In this document: piece after piece, positions 35,801-42,825 of the stretch | How the letters are laid out: each line of letters starts with the position of its first letter | Numbering within the stretch: position 1 is the first letter of the stretch | From: Reticulitermes lucifugus | Taxonomy: Eukaryota > Arthropoda > Insecta > Blattodea > Rhinotermitidae | Length of the DNA stretch: 43,139 bases | Assembly (NCBI GenBank): GCA_026260175.1 | Contig: JAKCWW010003142.1 | Span: 7,234-50,372, forward strand | Reading direction: 5' to 3' | Made by a program: the position numbers and the translations under genes | The notes under the pieces: generated by a model | The model's database searches: none | What the model was told of the DNA's origin: nothing | What the model saw: the letters and a program-made list of their open reading frames with translations, nothing else

Positions 35801-38800
35801 AATAATGTAACTATAAGCTGATTCCACAACTTTGATATGTAACGATTTCATAGTAACAGCTTGAAGCTTGAGTCTTACCTTTTTATACAGTTTGAATGTT
35901 GTATTGGCATATTTTTCAAATGAAAATGTGTTGCCCATGGGTTTAGGGGGTTGAGCAAGAAGGAGGAAGTCATTCATTAAGAAACCAACTAATTCTTTAC
36001 CACTTTTGGCCTGAAACATAGATACAGAAGGACTTAGAGATGTAGACTATTTATGGCATGATGTTTCTACACACAATGTTATGGCAGCTGGATTCACCAT
36101 TATCTTTAATTGTGGTTATGATGTTGTGACAGTTTCCTTTCTTGCAACGGCAACTGGGACTGTTCTTTGTATCCTGATTTGAAGCTTGGTCTCCCAACCT
36201 AAGGTGGAAAAAAAGACTTCAGGTGTTTGAGAACAGGCTGCTGTGGAGAGTAACTGAACCTCCTGTGCAGAGAGTATGCTATGCCCATAAAACAGTCATT
36301 TTCTCACTTCACATTTCCCTGTCCACAGTGGCTCTAAAAGGGTCATTATGTCATTATTACTCCACCATGACTTCTGGTGGGTCAGGCTGGGCTTCATCTC
36401 CTCAATCCCTCCCATGGGTCTGAATGACCAACTTTCACTGTACCTGCCCATATAACTTGATTGCATCCTCACCCAGCTCATTTCAATCCAGAAGACAGAG
36501 GCAACACTTTCCTCTGAAACTTTGATATCCACCAACAATACAGGTAGCCCTCGATTTACGCCGGAGGTGCATTCCTTGATGAACCAGCGTAATCGGAATC
36601 GGTGCAAATTGAAACGATTTTATAATGTAAATCAATGGGAAGTCAATGATATGCGTTCCTGGCACCCAAACATTGATGAGTAATATAATGGCATTGCTTT
36701 AAAGCTCTGAAATAACATAAATATAATAAAGGGAATTTAAAAAATATATTTTGTACACTTACAACCGGCAATGGTGTAATGAAGTAATGTTAGTTCTCTG
36801 ATGAAGTTCCAGGTTGAGGATCGTCACGTTTTTTAAAGAAAGCATGCAGTGTGGACTGTCGTGATTTCTTCTTTCTTTCTATCAAAATTCCATGATAAGG
36901 CCACATGGATGCCATAAGGCTCCTCTTCGCTGTAGCACTCCGCTCTCAGTCGTGGTCAATCTCGCAGAGCTCATCAGTGAGTTTATCTATGTATGAGAGG
37001 ATGCGCTGGAGATTGCTTGTCTTCATTTCACGCAGAGGAAGTTCTTCTTCCTCTCTTTCCTCCTCTTCCTTTTGGCCCAGTTGTGCGGCCAATTCTTCTA
37101 AGTCTTCATTGGAAAGAGGCTGCCCATGGCTTTCCATAACTTCTGTTACATCTTCATCTGTCACTTCGTCCAAGCCCACCTCTTGTGCTAGTCTTCTTAC
37201 ATCATTTATGACATTCTCCAATGGTCCTCGTGATTGACTGTAATTCTTTCGTGTGATTGATGTGTACAGTCATCTCTGCTATTACGCGATAGTTGCATTT
37301 ATGTAAGACGCCGACCTATAGAAAATCGCGTAATAAAAATAATCCCGGGACCTCTGCAGAGATTAAATTTGTCCTTTGATCACTATTCAAAAACACCAAC
37401 TGGATGCACTTTTATTCTAAAAAACTGTATAGTTCTTTAAAACATTTTAAAGAAACCCGACATATTTTTCGGCTCCTCACTGAGCCATCTTCAGGGGTTT
37501 TTATGTCACTAAAACTGCATATATTTACAAACGTCTATTCATTGGCTCACTTTGTAAGTTCTTGCAGGTTTTGTTGAACCAAATAGACGCGTTGGTTCTT
37601 TGCAGCTTTTCCTTGATGTTCCTGTATTTACGTATCAATTTTGCCTGTTTGGCATCGACGTACTTTATTCTAAAAACACCGTGCATCTTATCACAATCAC
37701 TATTCAAAAACACCAACTGGATGCACTTTTATTTTGAAAAACTGTATAGTTCTTTAAAACATTTTAAAAAAACCCGACATATGTTTCGGCTCCTCACTGA
37801 GTTATCTTCAGGGGTTTTTATGTCACTAAAACTGCATATATGATATGTTAAAGCGCTGGGAATGAAATCACATAAGAGCAAACTCGCATATGCAACAGTT
37901 TACATTTTACAAGCAGCTTTTACCGATTAATCGATCTCATTAGAGCAAATTTGCATTAACGAAACATACGTAATTGCAGAGATAACTGTATTTATCATTT
38001 TTATTCAAAATCAGTGATGTAAGAATTATTATTTGGTATAAGAAGCAGTACGAGAAAAATTGTAAAACGTTATAAATAACAGTAAAATATATTTTTTTCA
38101 CTTTCTGACTTCCTGGTTTCAAAATCGGCGTATTCTAAATTGGTGTAAATTGGACCAGCACAAATCAAGGGTTACCTGTACTACATTGTGTTACAACCCA
38201 GAAAACCACAATTCTTTGAAAATGCCAAATGTCTCACTTGGTGATATAATTTACTCAAAATATGCAGTTTTCTGCAAATTCAAAGAATAAGAAAGCTAAA
38301 GGTTTATCTAGAATCAACACTATTATACATACTAGGTTTTCACAACGTACCTTATGGAGAATACCAAAATGCAGAAATTTTCGTGGACCAAGGGAGTTTG
38401 TCATGGAATTGAACACAAGCTCTTCCTCCAAGCCATCACACTGCACACACCGTTGAAGCCATTCCAATCGATCTGAGTTTTCCTTTTCCCGTACACCTTC
38501 ATTAACCTTAAAAAAAATTACACATAAAAGCACATGGACTGATAAATGTGCAGGGTATGATACACAGGACAGTGAACCTTCTAATTCTAACAACACTCTG
38601 GAGTGAATGATATATAAAAAATTAACTTCACTGAACAGAATCTTCCCTGAGAAACTAACAGTTGCTCAGATAATTAACAATTTTCAACAAGGTGCAGGGG
38701 AGAATATTTGGACATATGAGAGGGCAAGGTGAAGGAGATTGCATAATGAGCTTCATAATTCTTCATCCTCGCCAAATTTTATTAGGGTGATAATATCAAC

Positions 38801-41800
38801 GAGGATGAGATAAGTGAGAAATGTAGCACATGTGGTAAAGACAAGAAATACATACAAGGTAACACATCACTTTGGGGATTGAGGAATATACCAGAGGACA
38901 ACATTAACATGCATAAGCATGAGATTCATCTGACCCAGAATAAGTCTGGTGATGGGTTACTGTGGTAACAAAACTTCACGTTTTATAGGAGGTGGGGAAT
39001 CCCCTGACTAGCCACGTGACTATTAGTGTCTAAACAACACTGCTCCTTTGTATTAGTTACTTATTTAGAAATAAAGTTTGAAGTAGTTACAAACAATTCA
39101 AGCTTTCAAGCTCAAACTTCCCAATATAACACTTGGGAGTTTATTAGCGAGCGAGTAGAAAAACTGAAGGCAGAAATCAAAGCTTCCGCAGAAAGCATCA
39201 CTCAAGAAACATGGACTGCAGTTACTACAAATTTCAATTTCTTTTCTGCAAAAGGTACTGGATGCAGAGGTTCAGTATGCATTTTACGTGAATAAAATCT
39301 CTTGTGCTTTATTACTGTTTTGATATCATAACCAGTGTTTTAAGTCCAATACATCAATAATTATGGACACATGAAACTCTGACAGCTCTTTTTATGATCC
39401 TTAATAAAACCTATGATAATTTGTATTTCTCACTTACCTGCGTGCAGAATTCTTCAGCTTTTGCAAGAGCCTCTTGTAAGTTCTGCCTGTCAGGATGGTT
39501 ATCTGGTGTGTAGCCTAGAATCTAGAATACAAAATAAGTGAAATTTGTGCATTATGAAGCAAATATTCACAAAACACATTACCTCAAAAAGAATAATGTA
39601 AAACTGTTAACATAATAATACAGTATTTAATTTTGCTTCCCTGAAGTACAAAAGCAGTGAAGTTGGCATGTTTCCCTAGCAACTTCTAAATAGGTAAAGC
39701 AATCCCTTTACAGGCCTGGACAGGCCCTTATGGCTCCAGGAGGTTGAGGCTCCCAGAATTTCTAGACAATCAGCACATGAGGGTGGCAAGGTTGTCAGCC
39801 CTATGCACTGGCCACCTTTACTTCACAAGAGATACCCCTGGTACTCATTTCTGTTAGAGGCTGAGTCGACCCCAGGGCCATAGTGCAGATGGAAGGATTA
39901 AGTCAATGAAAAATCCCAATGACCCCATCGGGAATTGAACCTGCAGCCCTCGTAGTGCAGTGCCTGAACCAACTGCATCACCACGTACCCCAACTTCTAA
40001 ATAGCACATATAAAATTTGGTGTGAAAAAGATGTCACCTCTAGAGAACATCTATATTTTGGTCTTCTGGGTTGACACCATGTAGTCTGGTAGGCAAGTAC
40101 CAATGTCTTGAAGGGGTATACAGCTTCCACCTTTAGGAAATCCTCCATTTTATATACTGCAGATAAAGGCAGTATATTCCTCTGAAACACTGGTACCAAC
40201 CTATTGGATTACATATCAGCATAACCAAAAATAACACAATCTGCATCTCCACTGCAGTACAAGACTCAAATGTCATCTACAAATCATGTCTTATTAAATC
40301 ATACCATTCTCATTATTCAGATGACAATCAAACACTGCATGCATGCAACGTTATAACTTTAAAAATATGCCAACTTTAGTCTAGTAATCATCATAAAGCC
40401 ATCAAAAATAATAATAAAAAGAAGCAAATTTTCCCTTTGTCATTTCAATATAACTGTTCTCAAACCACCACCAGAAGGCAGGTGTAATTTGATAAGGCGA
40501 ACATTTAGAACTTGGCCACGTGGTGTAAGACATTTATCATCGACTACTTTTAGCAAACTGAGATCATGTGTTCAACTCCCACTCAGGGTATCGATCTACA
40601 TTTGCATCTTTTCTGTTTCTGTTTCCCTGTACAGGGAGTGGCACATTGGGCCACATAGCCTTGAATATTCCACTGTAGAAGACACATTTACAACAGGAGA
40701 AAGGTGTATTAAAATGCAGTACACACATTTCTACAAGACGTCTTTGCTACTTTGCTTATCTCACTGGTCTTGGTAATCACACAGTACTGTCACAAAGCTA
40801 ACTAGATTACAACCAGAACTACCAGAACTATCTTCCTTTTAATTCATTAAATATTAACTACATCAAAATATTTTCCAAAATGGCAATACTAGGTCATCAT
40901 GAGATAGATACTTTATGTAAAGTACCAATTCTTCTTTTTATGCTAAACTATTATTCATAAAATAGATAACGTTCAATTTGGGTTCATGTAATGTAGAAAT
41001 ATATCAAATCAATGTACAATAAAACTAAATTAACATAATAACTTTTAATGTAGACCCACAATTCCAAATTTCACAGAAATCAACGCACTAGTTTTTTAGA
41101 TAAAATGTGTGAAAAACATAAGGGCAGATGGACACAACCTCATTTACATGCATTTATTTCATGCACTTTGTGTAACTAACAGATGAAGATAACTTCAAAT
41201 AATATATATAATTACTTTCTATATTCATAAATACATTTGCAATGAATCCATAAGTTCGGTAAGGCAAAGATTCCAACATGTCGACTCTCTACACGTTATT
41301 AAGAACAAGTGGATTATTTTCTGAAAACTAAAAAATTAGCAATCAAGGTATTAATTATGCGTAGCCTGACGGCTTTGTTATGTGTATATACTGAACTTGT
41401 TTGCATGTGTGGGATTTAAATCCCAGGCTCATATCGGCTGTGGAAGGAGTCTACTAATGGCTGACTCGCCACTGACAATCCTAAAGACAGTTTACTCATT
41501 GAAAAATCAATAAATCCTGTCAATATAGGTACCAAACAAAAGCCCAGATTTTTTACTAAAAGGATTTTCAAGAAGAATTCATGTAGTTAAAATATTACAC
41601 ATGGCATGGACGCATAAAGTAGGAGTTGTCATCTGCATACACAGCACAACACTCCACAGCAGCAGATGATGGCTGTGTAGTGAACACTGCACGGTACTCC
41701 ACAGCTGCAGATTGTGGTTGTGTTGTATACACTGCACAGCACTCCACAGCTGCAGATTGTGGCTGTGTAGCATACACTGCATGGCACTCCACACCAACAC

Positions 41801-42038
41801 ATTAACTCTTCTGTCAGCAGTAGGTACTTACTTTTTTAATTAGCAGTGGATATTTGGTTATACGCTGCATAGGCTTGATGAGAAAGCTGCTGAGGGGCAT
41901 GCCATTAGTGCGAGGATCACCTTGGCATTGTTTCACTATGTTGCGGAATTCTGATGAGTCTTCTGTTAATTGTTGAAGAAACTTAGCAGCACTCAGCTGC
42001 CGGCTGCAGAAACGGATATACGCTGTCATGCATGGTAA
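23696..42038 (-). CDS. Dap160: Intersectin (Dap160/ITSN), C-terminal DH-PH-C2 part, eight exons
   Basis: Eight minus-strand exons join in phase (0,0,0,0,1,1,1) to encode about 413 residues that follow vertebrate intersectin-long in order: end of the DH domain, PH domain, C2 domain, stop. Intersectins are endocytic scaffolds; the long form is a Cdc42 exchange factor, with DH catalysing exchange and PH and C2 binding membranes. Diagnostic blocks are [18 protein letters not shown] (DH), [24 protein letters not shown] and [11 protein letters not shown] (PH), and FCEVTMGAQ and [12 protein letters not shown] (C2). Introns span 0.65-5.1 kb and carry many repeats. The EH, coiled-coil and SH3 regions and the start of DH lie beyond the right edge. 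Drosophila Dap160 is described as lacking this tail, so its presence here is notable. Confidence 0.93.
24201..24457 (+). repeat. SINE family B, copy 3, full length, A tail
   Basis: GCCGATCCTGGTGGCCATTC head, perfect B box GGGTTCGAATCCC, shared body with CCAGAGGAGTCCTACCGA and a 3' end that runs into a short A run. Flanking AAAGTACT and AAAATACT may be a worn target-site duplication. It lies in the last intersectin intron. Confidence 0.88.
24470..26290. other. Intersectin intron, no other gene seen
   Basis: AT-rich intron sequence with a short ATC run near 24602-24615. No ORF has recognisable features. Confidence 0.5.
26296..26418. repeat. Inverted repeat, arms about 45 bp, loop about 34 bp
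   Basis: The left arm (CTCCACACTCATCCAACATG, through TCACAGAGGTAACC) returns in reverse complement at 26376-26418 with a few mismatches. It may be a fold-back element or a remnant of the transposon whose coding debris lies just to the right. Confidence 0.8.
26533..26874 (+). pseudogene. Transposase-like remnant (possible pogo/Tigger or Jerky C-terminus)
   Basis: Two short protein-like stretches lie in tandem but are separated by a stop: [15 protein letters not shown] with a charged tail GEGEEKKKR, and [20 protein letters not shown] ending [10 protein letters not shown] and a stop. The acidic/Ser-rich style resembles the C-terminal tail of Tigger or Jerky-type transposases, but no DDE core is present. 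The call is inference from style and is weak. Confidence 0.3.
27327..27500 (-). CDS. Dap160: Intersectin exon g (C2 domain core)
   Basis: 57 full codons with split codons at both ends (phase 1 to 1). It contains [14 protein letters not shown], then [20 protein letters not shown]. The acceptor TGTCTGACTAG and donor G|GTGAGC give a clean phase match to both neighbours (GGC and GAG split codons). Acidic residues expected in a calcium-binding C2 loop are replaced (see findings). Confidence 0.92.
28155..28232 (-). CDS. Dap160: Intersectin exon f (start of C2 domain)
   Basis: 25 full codons with split codons at both ends (phase 1 to 1), 78 bp. The centre reads [20 protein letters not shown], the first C2 strand, equivalent to the vertebrate GRLMVNVVEGIELK. 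Acceptor TGTTTTGTAG, donor AGAG|GTAATC (weaker than the others). Confidence 0.85.
28749..29003 (+). repeat. SINE family C, copy 3, with worn target-site duplication
   Basis: A tRNA-like head (GGGATGGTGTAGTTGG, B box GGGATCGAATCTC) is followed by CCAGGGGGTAAAGCAGCC and a CCTTTACCTTTACC tail. Flanks CTAATACAATG (28738-28748) and CTAACACAATG (29004-29014) differ at one base and fit an older insertion than the copy at 5212. Confidence 0.88.
30059..30202 (-). other. Short protein-like ORF inside an intersectin intron
   Basis: 47 codons bounded by stops, reading [20 protein letters not shown] and then a Lys/Pro-rich end. Composition and the CVKC pair look protein-like rather than random, but there is no ATG, no splice-site support and no family I recognise. 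It is probably transposon debris. Confidence 0.25.
31460..31740 (+). repeat. Diverged SINE, related to family C
   Basis: A B-box-like GGGTTTCAATTCCTTGC is followed by CCAGGGGACAAAGCAGC, TTGCTTACTCCACCTA and TATGCCTTCATTGTGTGG, the same order as in 1330-1558. It is heavily mutated, so it is an old copy. Confidence 0.55.
32411..32650 (-). repeat. tRNA-derived SINE, family D, copy 2 (diverged)
   Basis: On the minus strand GGCTGCGGGCTTGAAAACCG is followed by the B-box-like GGGTTCAATTCGGG, as in 3905-4015. The body includes GCTAGGTGGACCCCATAGCC on the plus strand, comparable to GTTGGGTGGACCCCCAGAGC at 42.9 kb. Confidence 0.6.
33368..33623 (-). CDS. Dap160: Intersectin exon e (end of PH domain and linker)
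   Basis: 85 codons plus one base (phase 0 to 1). PLFLNELVV matches the vertebrate PIFLNEVLV, but the following strand-loop region is a Ser/Gly/Asn/Glu-rich segment ([15 protein letters not shown]) longer than usual. The PH C-terminal helix is recognisable as [18 protein letters not shown]. Donor A|GTAAGT. Confidence 0.9.
33624..34799. other. Intersectin intron segment, nothing recognised
   Basis: AT-rich intron. The ORFs here show no domain or splice support. Confidence 0.5.
34800..34982 (-). other. Unexplained exon-like ORF in an intersectin intron
   Basis: After a good acceptor (CTCTGTTGTCATCAG) a 60-codon frame starts [20 protein letters not shown] and runs to TAG at 34800-34802, ending [12 protein letters not shown]. 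The composition (amphipathic, Leu/Glu/Val rich) looks like a real protein fragment. The acceptor phase (0) is compatible with the donor of intersectin exon d at 35879, so it could be an alternative last exon truncating the PH domain. It could equally be an old insertion from another gene or transposon. I do not recognise the family. Confidence 0.3.
35088..35440 (-). pseudogene. Non-LTR retrotransposon ORF2 C-terminal remnant
   Basis: The minus frame contains [20 protein letters not shown] followed by [16 protein letters not shown]. This is the pattern of the region after RNase H in insect R1/jockey-like LINEs (H-L-CEC-ALA-LR, LG, LDPE). It is interrupted by stops, and a 3' UTR-like GGGCACAATGGGCC ends near 35100. 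It is a dead 5'-truncated LINE end in the intersectin intron. Confidence 0.6.
35469..35655. repeat. Tandem duplication, unit about 98 bp
   Basis: Two diverged copies start GGTTCCCCTTATGGAGCC (35469 and 35567) and share ATGCTCCA, ACATGTCT and CAGTCC-type blocks. The unit sits immediately upstream (in LINE orientation) of the LINE remnant. Confidence 0.8.
35879..36010 (-). CDS. Dap160: Intersectin exon d (PH domain core)
   Basis: 44 codons, phase 0 to 0, from [20 protein letters not shown] to FKLYKK before GTAAGA. It matches SNKELYGFLFNDFLLLTQ of vertebrate intersectin. Confidence 0.93.
36790..37264 (-). pseudogene. Tigger-like transposase C-terminal remnant
   Basis: The upstream frame reads [20 protein letters not shown] and [13 protein letters not shown], the acidic helical tail typical of Tigger transposases. 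After a frameshift the characteristic end [20 protein letters not shown] appears before TAA at 36790-36792. The DNA-binding and catalytic domains are absent, so the copy could not move itself. Confidence 0.8.
37380..37524 (-). repeat. 145-bp direct repeat, copy 1, with hammerhead-like motif
   Basis: Nearly identical to 37697-37841. On the minus strand 37453-37500 reads AAACCC, CTGAAGA, T, hairpin GGCTC...GAGCC, GAA, AAATATGTC, GGGTTT. The six-base outer arms are perfectly complementary (stem I) and stem II has five pairs. Stem III is damaged (AAAT where the sister copy has ACAT). An extra T lies between CTGAAGA and stem II, as in all copies here. Confidence 0.7.
37525..37696 (-). pseudogene. 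Penelope-like element ORF fragment
   Basis: The minus frame running out of repeat copy 2 reads [20 protein letters not shown] then [18 protein letters not shown]. This Lys/Arg-rich helical style is that of the N-terminal region of insect Penelope-like ORFs, between the terminal repeats and the reverse transcriptase. It is cut off where repeat copy 1 begins, so the RT and GIY-YIG domains are missing. The family call rests on style and on the flanking repeats. Confidence 0.5.
37697..37841 (-). repeat. 145-bp direct repeat, copy 2, with hammerhead-like motif
   Basis: On the minus strand 37770-37817 reads AAACCC, CTGAAGA, TAACTC...GAGCC, GAA, ACATATGTC, GGGTTT. Stem I and the self-complementary stem III (ACATATGT) are intact, but the left arm of stem II has two changes (AA for GG). 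The pair of repeats with a coding fragment between them has the layout of Penelope pseudo-LTRs. Confidence 0.7.
38351..38506 (-). CDS. Dap160: Intersectin exon c (DH-PH linker and start of PH)
   Basis: 52 codons, phase 0 to 0. [16 protein letters not shown] is essentially identical to vertebrate intersectin, followed by [17 protein letters not shown]. Acceptor TTTTTTTTAAG, donor AAG|GTACGT. Confidence 0.94.
39438..39521 (-). CDS. Dap160: Intersectin exon b (end of DH domain)
   Basis: 28 codons, phase 0 to 0, beginning [15 protein letters not shown] and ending AEEFCTQ before GTAAGT. It aligns with the vertebrate stretch that starts ILENTPENHPDH and ends EELCSQ. Confidence 0.92.
39694..39991 (-). 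repeat. SINE family A, copy 4, full length with perfect target-site duplication
   Basis: Read on the minus strand: an A-box-like GTGGTGATGCAGTTGG, B box AGGTTCAATTCCC, then the family body through GGGGTCGACTCAGCCTC to GGAGCCATAAGGGCCTGTCC. The 13-bp AACTTCTAAATAG flanks it exactly (39681-39693 and 39992-40004). This is the cleanest copy of the family in the window and lies between intersectin exons a and b. Confidence 0.95.
40088..40206. repeat. Inverted pair of the dispersed hammerhead-like motif
   Basis: The right arm (plus) reads CTGCAGATAAAGGCAGTATA then CCTCTGAAACACTGGTACC; the left arm (40088-40135) carries the same sequence on the minus strand (AAGACATTGGTACTT when reversed). The arms are about 50 bp with a spacer of about 22 bp. 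The motif core is decayed in both. Confidence 0.6.
40207..41640. other. Intersectin intron between exons a and b, no gene seen
   Basis: AT-rich. Two stretches look like worn tRNA-type boxes (TGTTCAACTCCCACTC near 40569; GGGATTTAAATCCCAGG near 41411), too degraded to assign to a SINE family. Confidence 0.45.
41641..41794. repeat. Minisatellite, 45-bp unit, 3.4 copies, next to an exon
   Basis: Units start at 41641, 41686, 41731 and 41776 (partial), each with ACTCCACAGC and GATTGTGG/GATGATGG blocks. The period is a multiple of three, so minus frames stay open (for example [15 protein letters not shown] repeated), but the array lies 37 bp beyond the splice donor of intersectin exon a, inside the intron, and the exon frame stops before it. 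Confidence 0.92.
41832..42038 (-). CDS. Dap160: Intersectin exon a (DH domain, C-terminal half)
   Basis: 69 codons, phase 0 to 0. The acceptor TTGTTTTGTGCAG precedes [15 protein letters not shown], and the donor AAA|GTAAGT follows PLLIKK. It contains the most conserved DH stretch ([20 protein letters not shown]), the CR3/last-helix region that contacts the GTPase. Reading on past the donor gives only VSTYC and a stop, which confirms the boundary. Confidence 0.93.
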
Positions 42039-42270
42039 CTGCACAAAACAAGAGAACAAGACCTGTAAAACACTCTGCTTCTGCTGACACTGGCTTATAT
42101 AGTAAGGATACACAAATATGGATTCACAAACCTAATGCAGCCCACAAAATTTCAAATGCAACTTTAAATCTAATCAATGATTATAGGGAAATGCACCTGA
42201 TGCAAGACAGAATGTTTAAAATTGGAGACAGTGTTGTATTTAATACTATTCATTCCATGCATTATAATTA

Positions 42271-42809
42271 TAATTATTTATATGTACCAACAAATGTACA
42301 TAAAATGTATAAAATTACAAGTTATCTACAAACACAAACTCTCCTACATGTTTCGGCAATGTTTGCCATCGTCAGGGAGACGACAATACAGTGGAATTTA
42401 TACAAGTATGATACTAACAAGTCAAAATTTATATGTAGAATTTTAAAAATGTAATAGCAGCTGTAGATATAATAGTATTGATACTAAGGATATTATGTTG
42501 CTGACATATTCTTGGCTAAAAATTAATTTATATTTCGTTGTTTACAATACATTGTAAACAACATATCAGTGAATTTTTAACCACAGGTATGTCAGCAACA
42601 TAACATACATAGTATCCATTCTATTATATCTATAGCTGCTATTATATTTTTAATACTATATATATATATAACTTTTGACTTGTTAATATTATACTTGTAT
42701 ACATTTCTTTGTGTTGTCATCTCCCTAAGCATGTAGGAGAGTTTATGTATATAGATAACTTGTAATTTTACATATTTTATGTGCATTTGTTGGTATATAT
42801 AAATAATTA
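42271..42809. repeat. 0.54-kb near-perfect inverted repeat with 2-bp spacer, Penelope-type
   Basis: Arms 42271-42548 and 42551-42809 meet at TTGTTTACAAT|AC|ATTGTAAACAA. The similarity extends through ATGTCAGCAACATAA, AGCTGCTATTA, TTTTGACTTGTTA and ACAAGTTATCTA-type blocks to the outer ends. The left arm has a hammerhead-like motif on the minus strand at 42340-42380 (TCTCC, CTGACGA, T, GGCAA/TTGCC hairpin, GAA, ACATGTA, GGAGA); the right arm has lost its centre. Confidence 0.88.
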
Positions 42810-42825
42810 AGTGTTGTATTTATCT

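Larger units (their letters stand above)
37267..37988. mobile_element. Second TA-flanked element nested in the Tigger element
   Basis: The left end CAGTCATCTCTGCTATTACG (37267) pairs with the right end CAGTTATCTCTGCAATTACG (reverse complement, ending 37988). TA lies outside both (37265-37266 and 37989-37990). It carries no transposase of its own; its interior is mostly Penelope-type sequence (37380-37841). Confidence 0.87.
36541..38178 (-). mobile_element. Tigger/pogo-like DNA transposon, internally deleted, carrying nested insertions
   Basis: The left end CAGGTAGCCCTCGATTTACG (36541) and the right end in reverse complement CAGGTAACCCTTGATTTGTG (ending 38178) are terminal inverted repeats. 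A TA lies directly outside each end (36539-36540 and 38179-38180), as expected for a Tc1/mariner/pogo TA target. The ends begin CAG, usual for Tigger elements. Inside is the C-terminal tail of a Tigger-like transposase on the minus strand; the DDE core is gone. A second TA-flanked element occupies 37267-37988. Lies in the intersectin intron between exons c and d. Confidence 0.88.

Noticed and set aside
36905..37237. Ser-rich plus-strand protein of 110 codons
   Set aside because: It is the antisense shadow of the Tigger transposase tail, whose acidic codons read as Ser/Leu on the other strand.
41579..41800. Cys/Gln-rich repeat proteins on the minus strand
   Set aside because: They are readings of the 45-bp intronic minisatellite, downstream of the exon donor and of an in-frame stop.
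41814..41831. Extension of the DH exon to VSTYC and a stop
   Set aside because: The bases are the GTAAGT donor and intron; the next exon continues the intersectin sequence in phase.
42032..42454. 140-codon plus-strand ORF
   Set aside because: It runs from antisense of the DH exon acceptor region into the Penelope-type inverted repeat and has no coding features.
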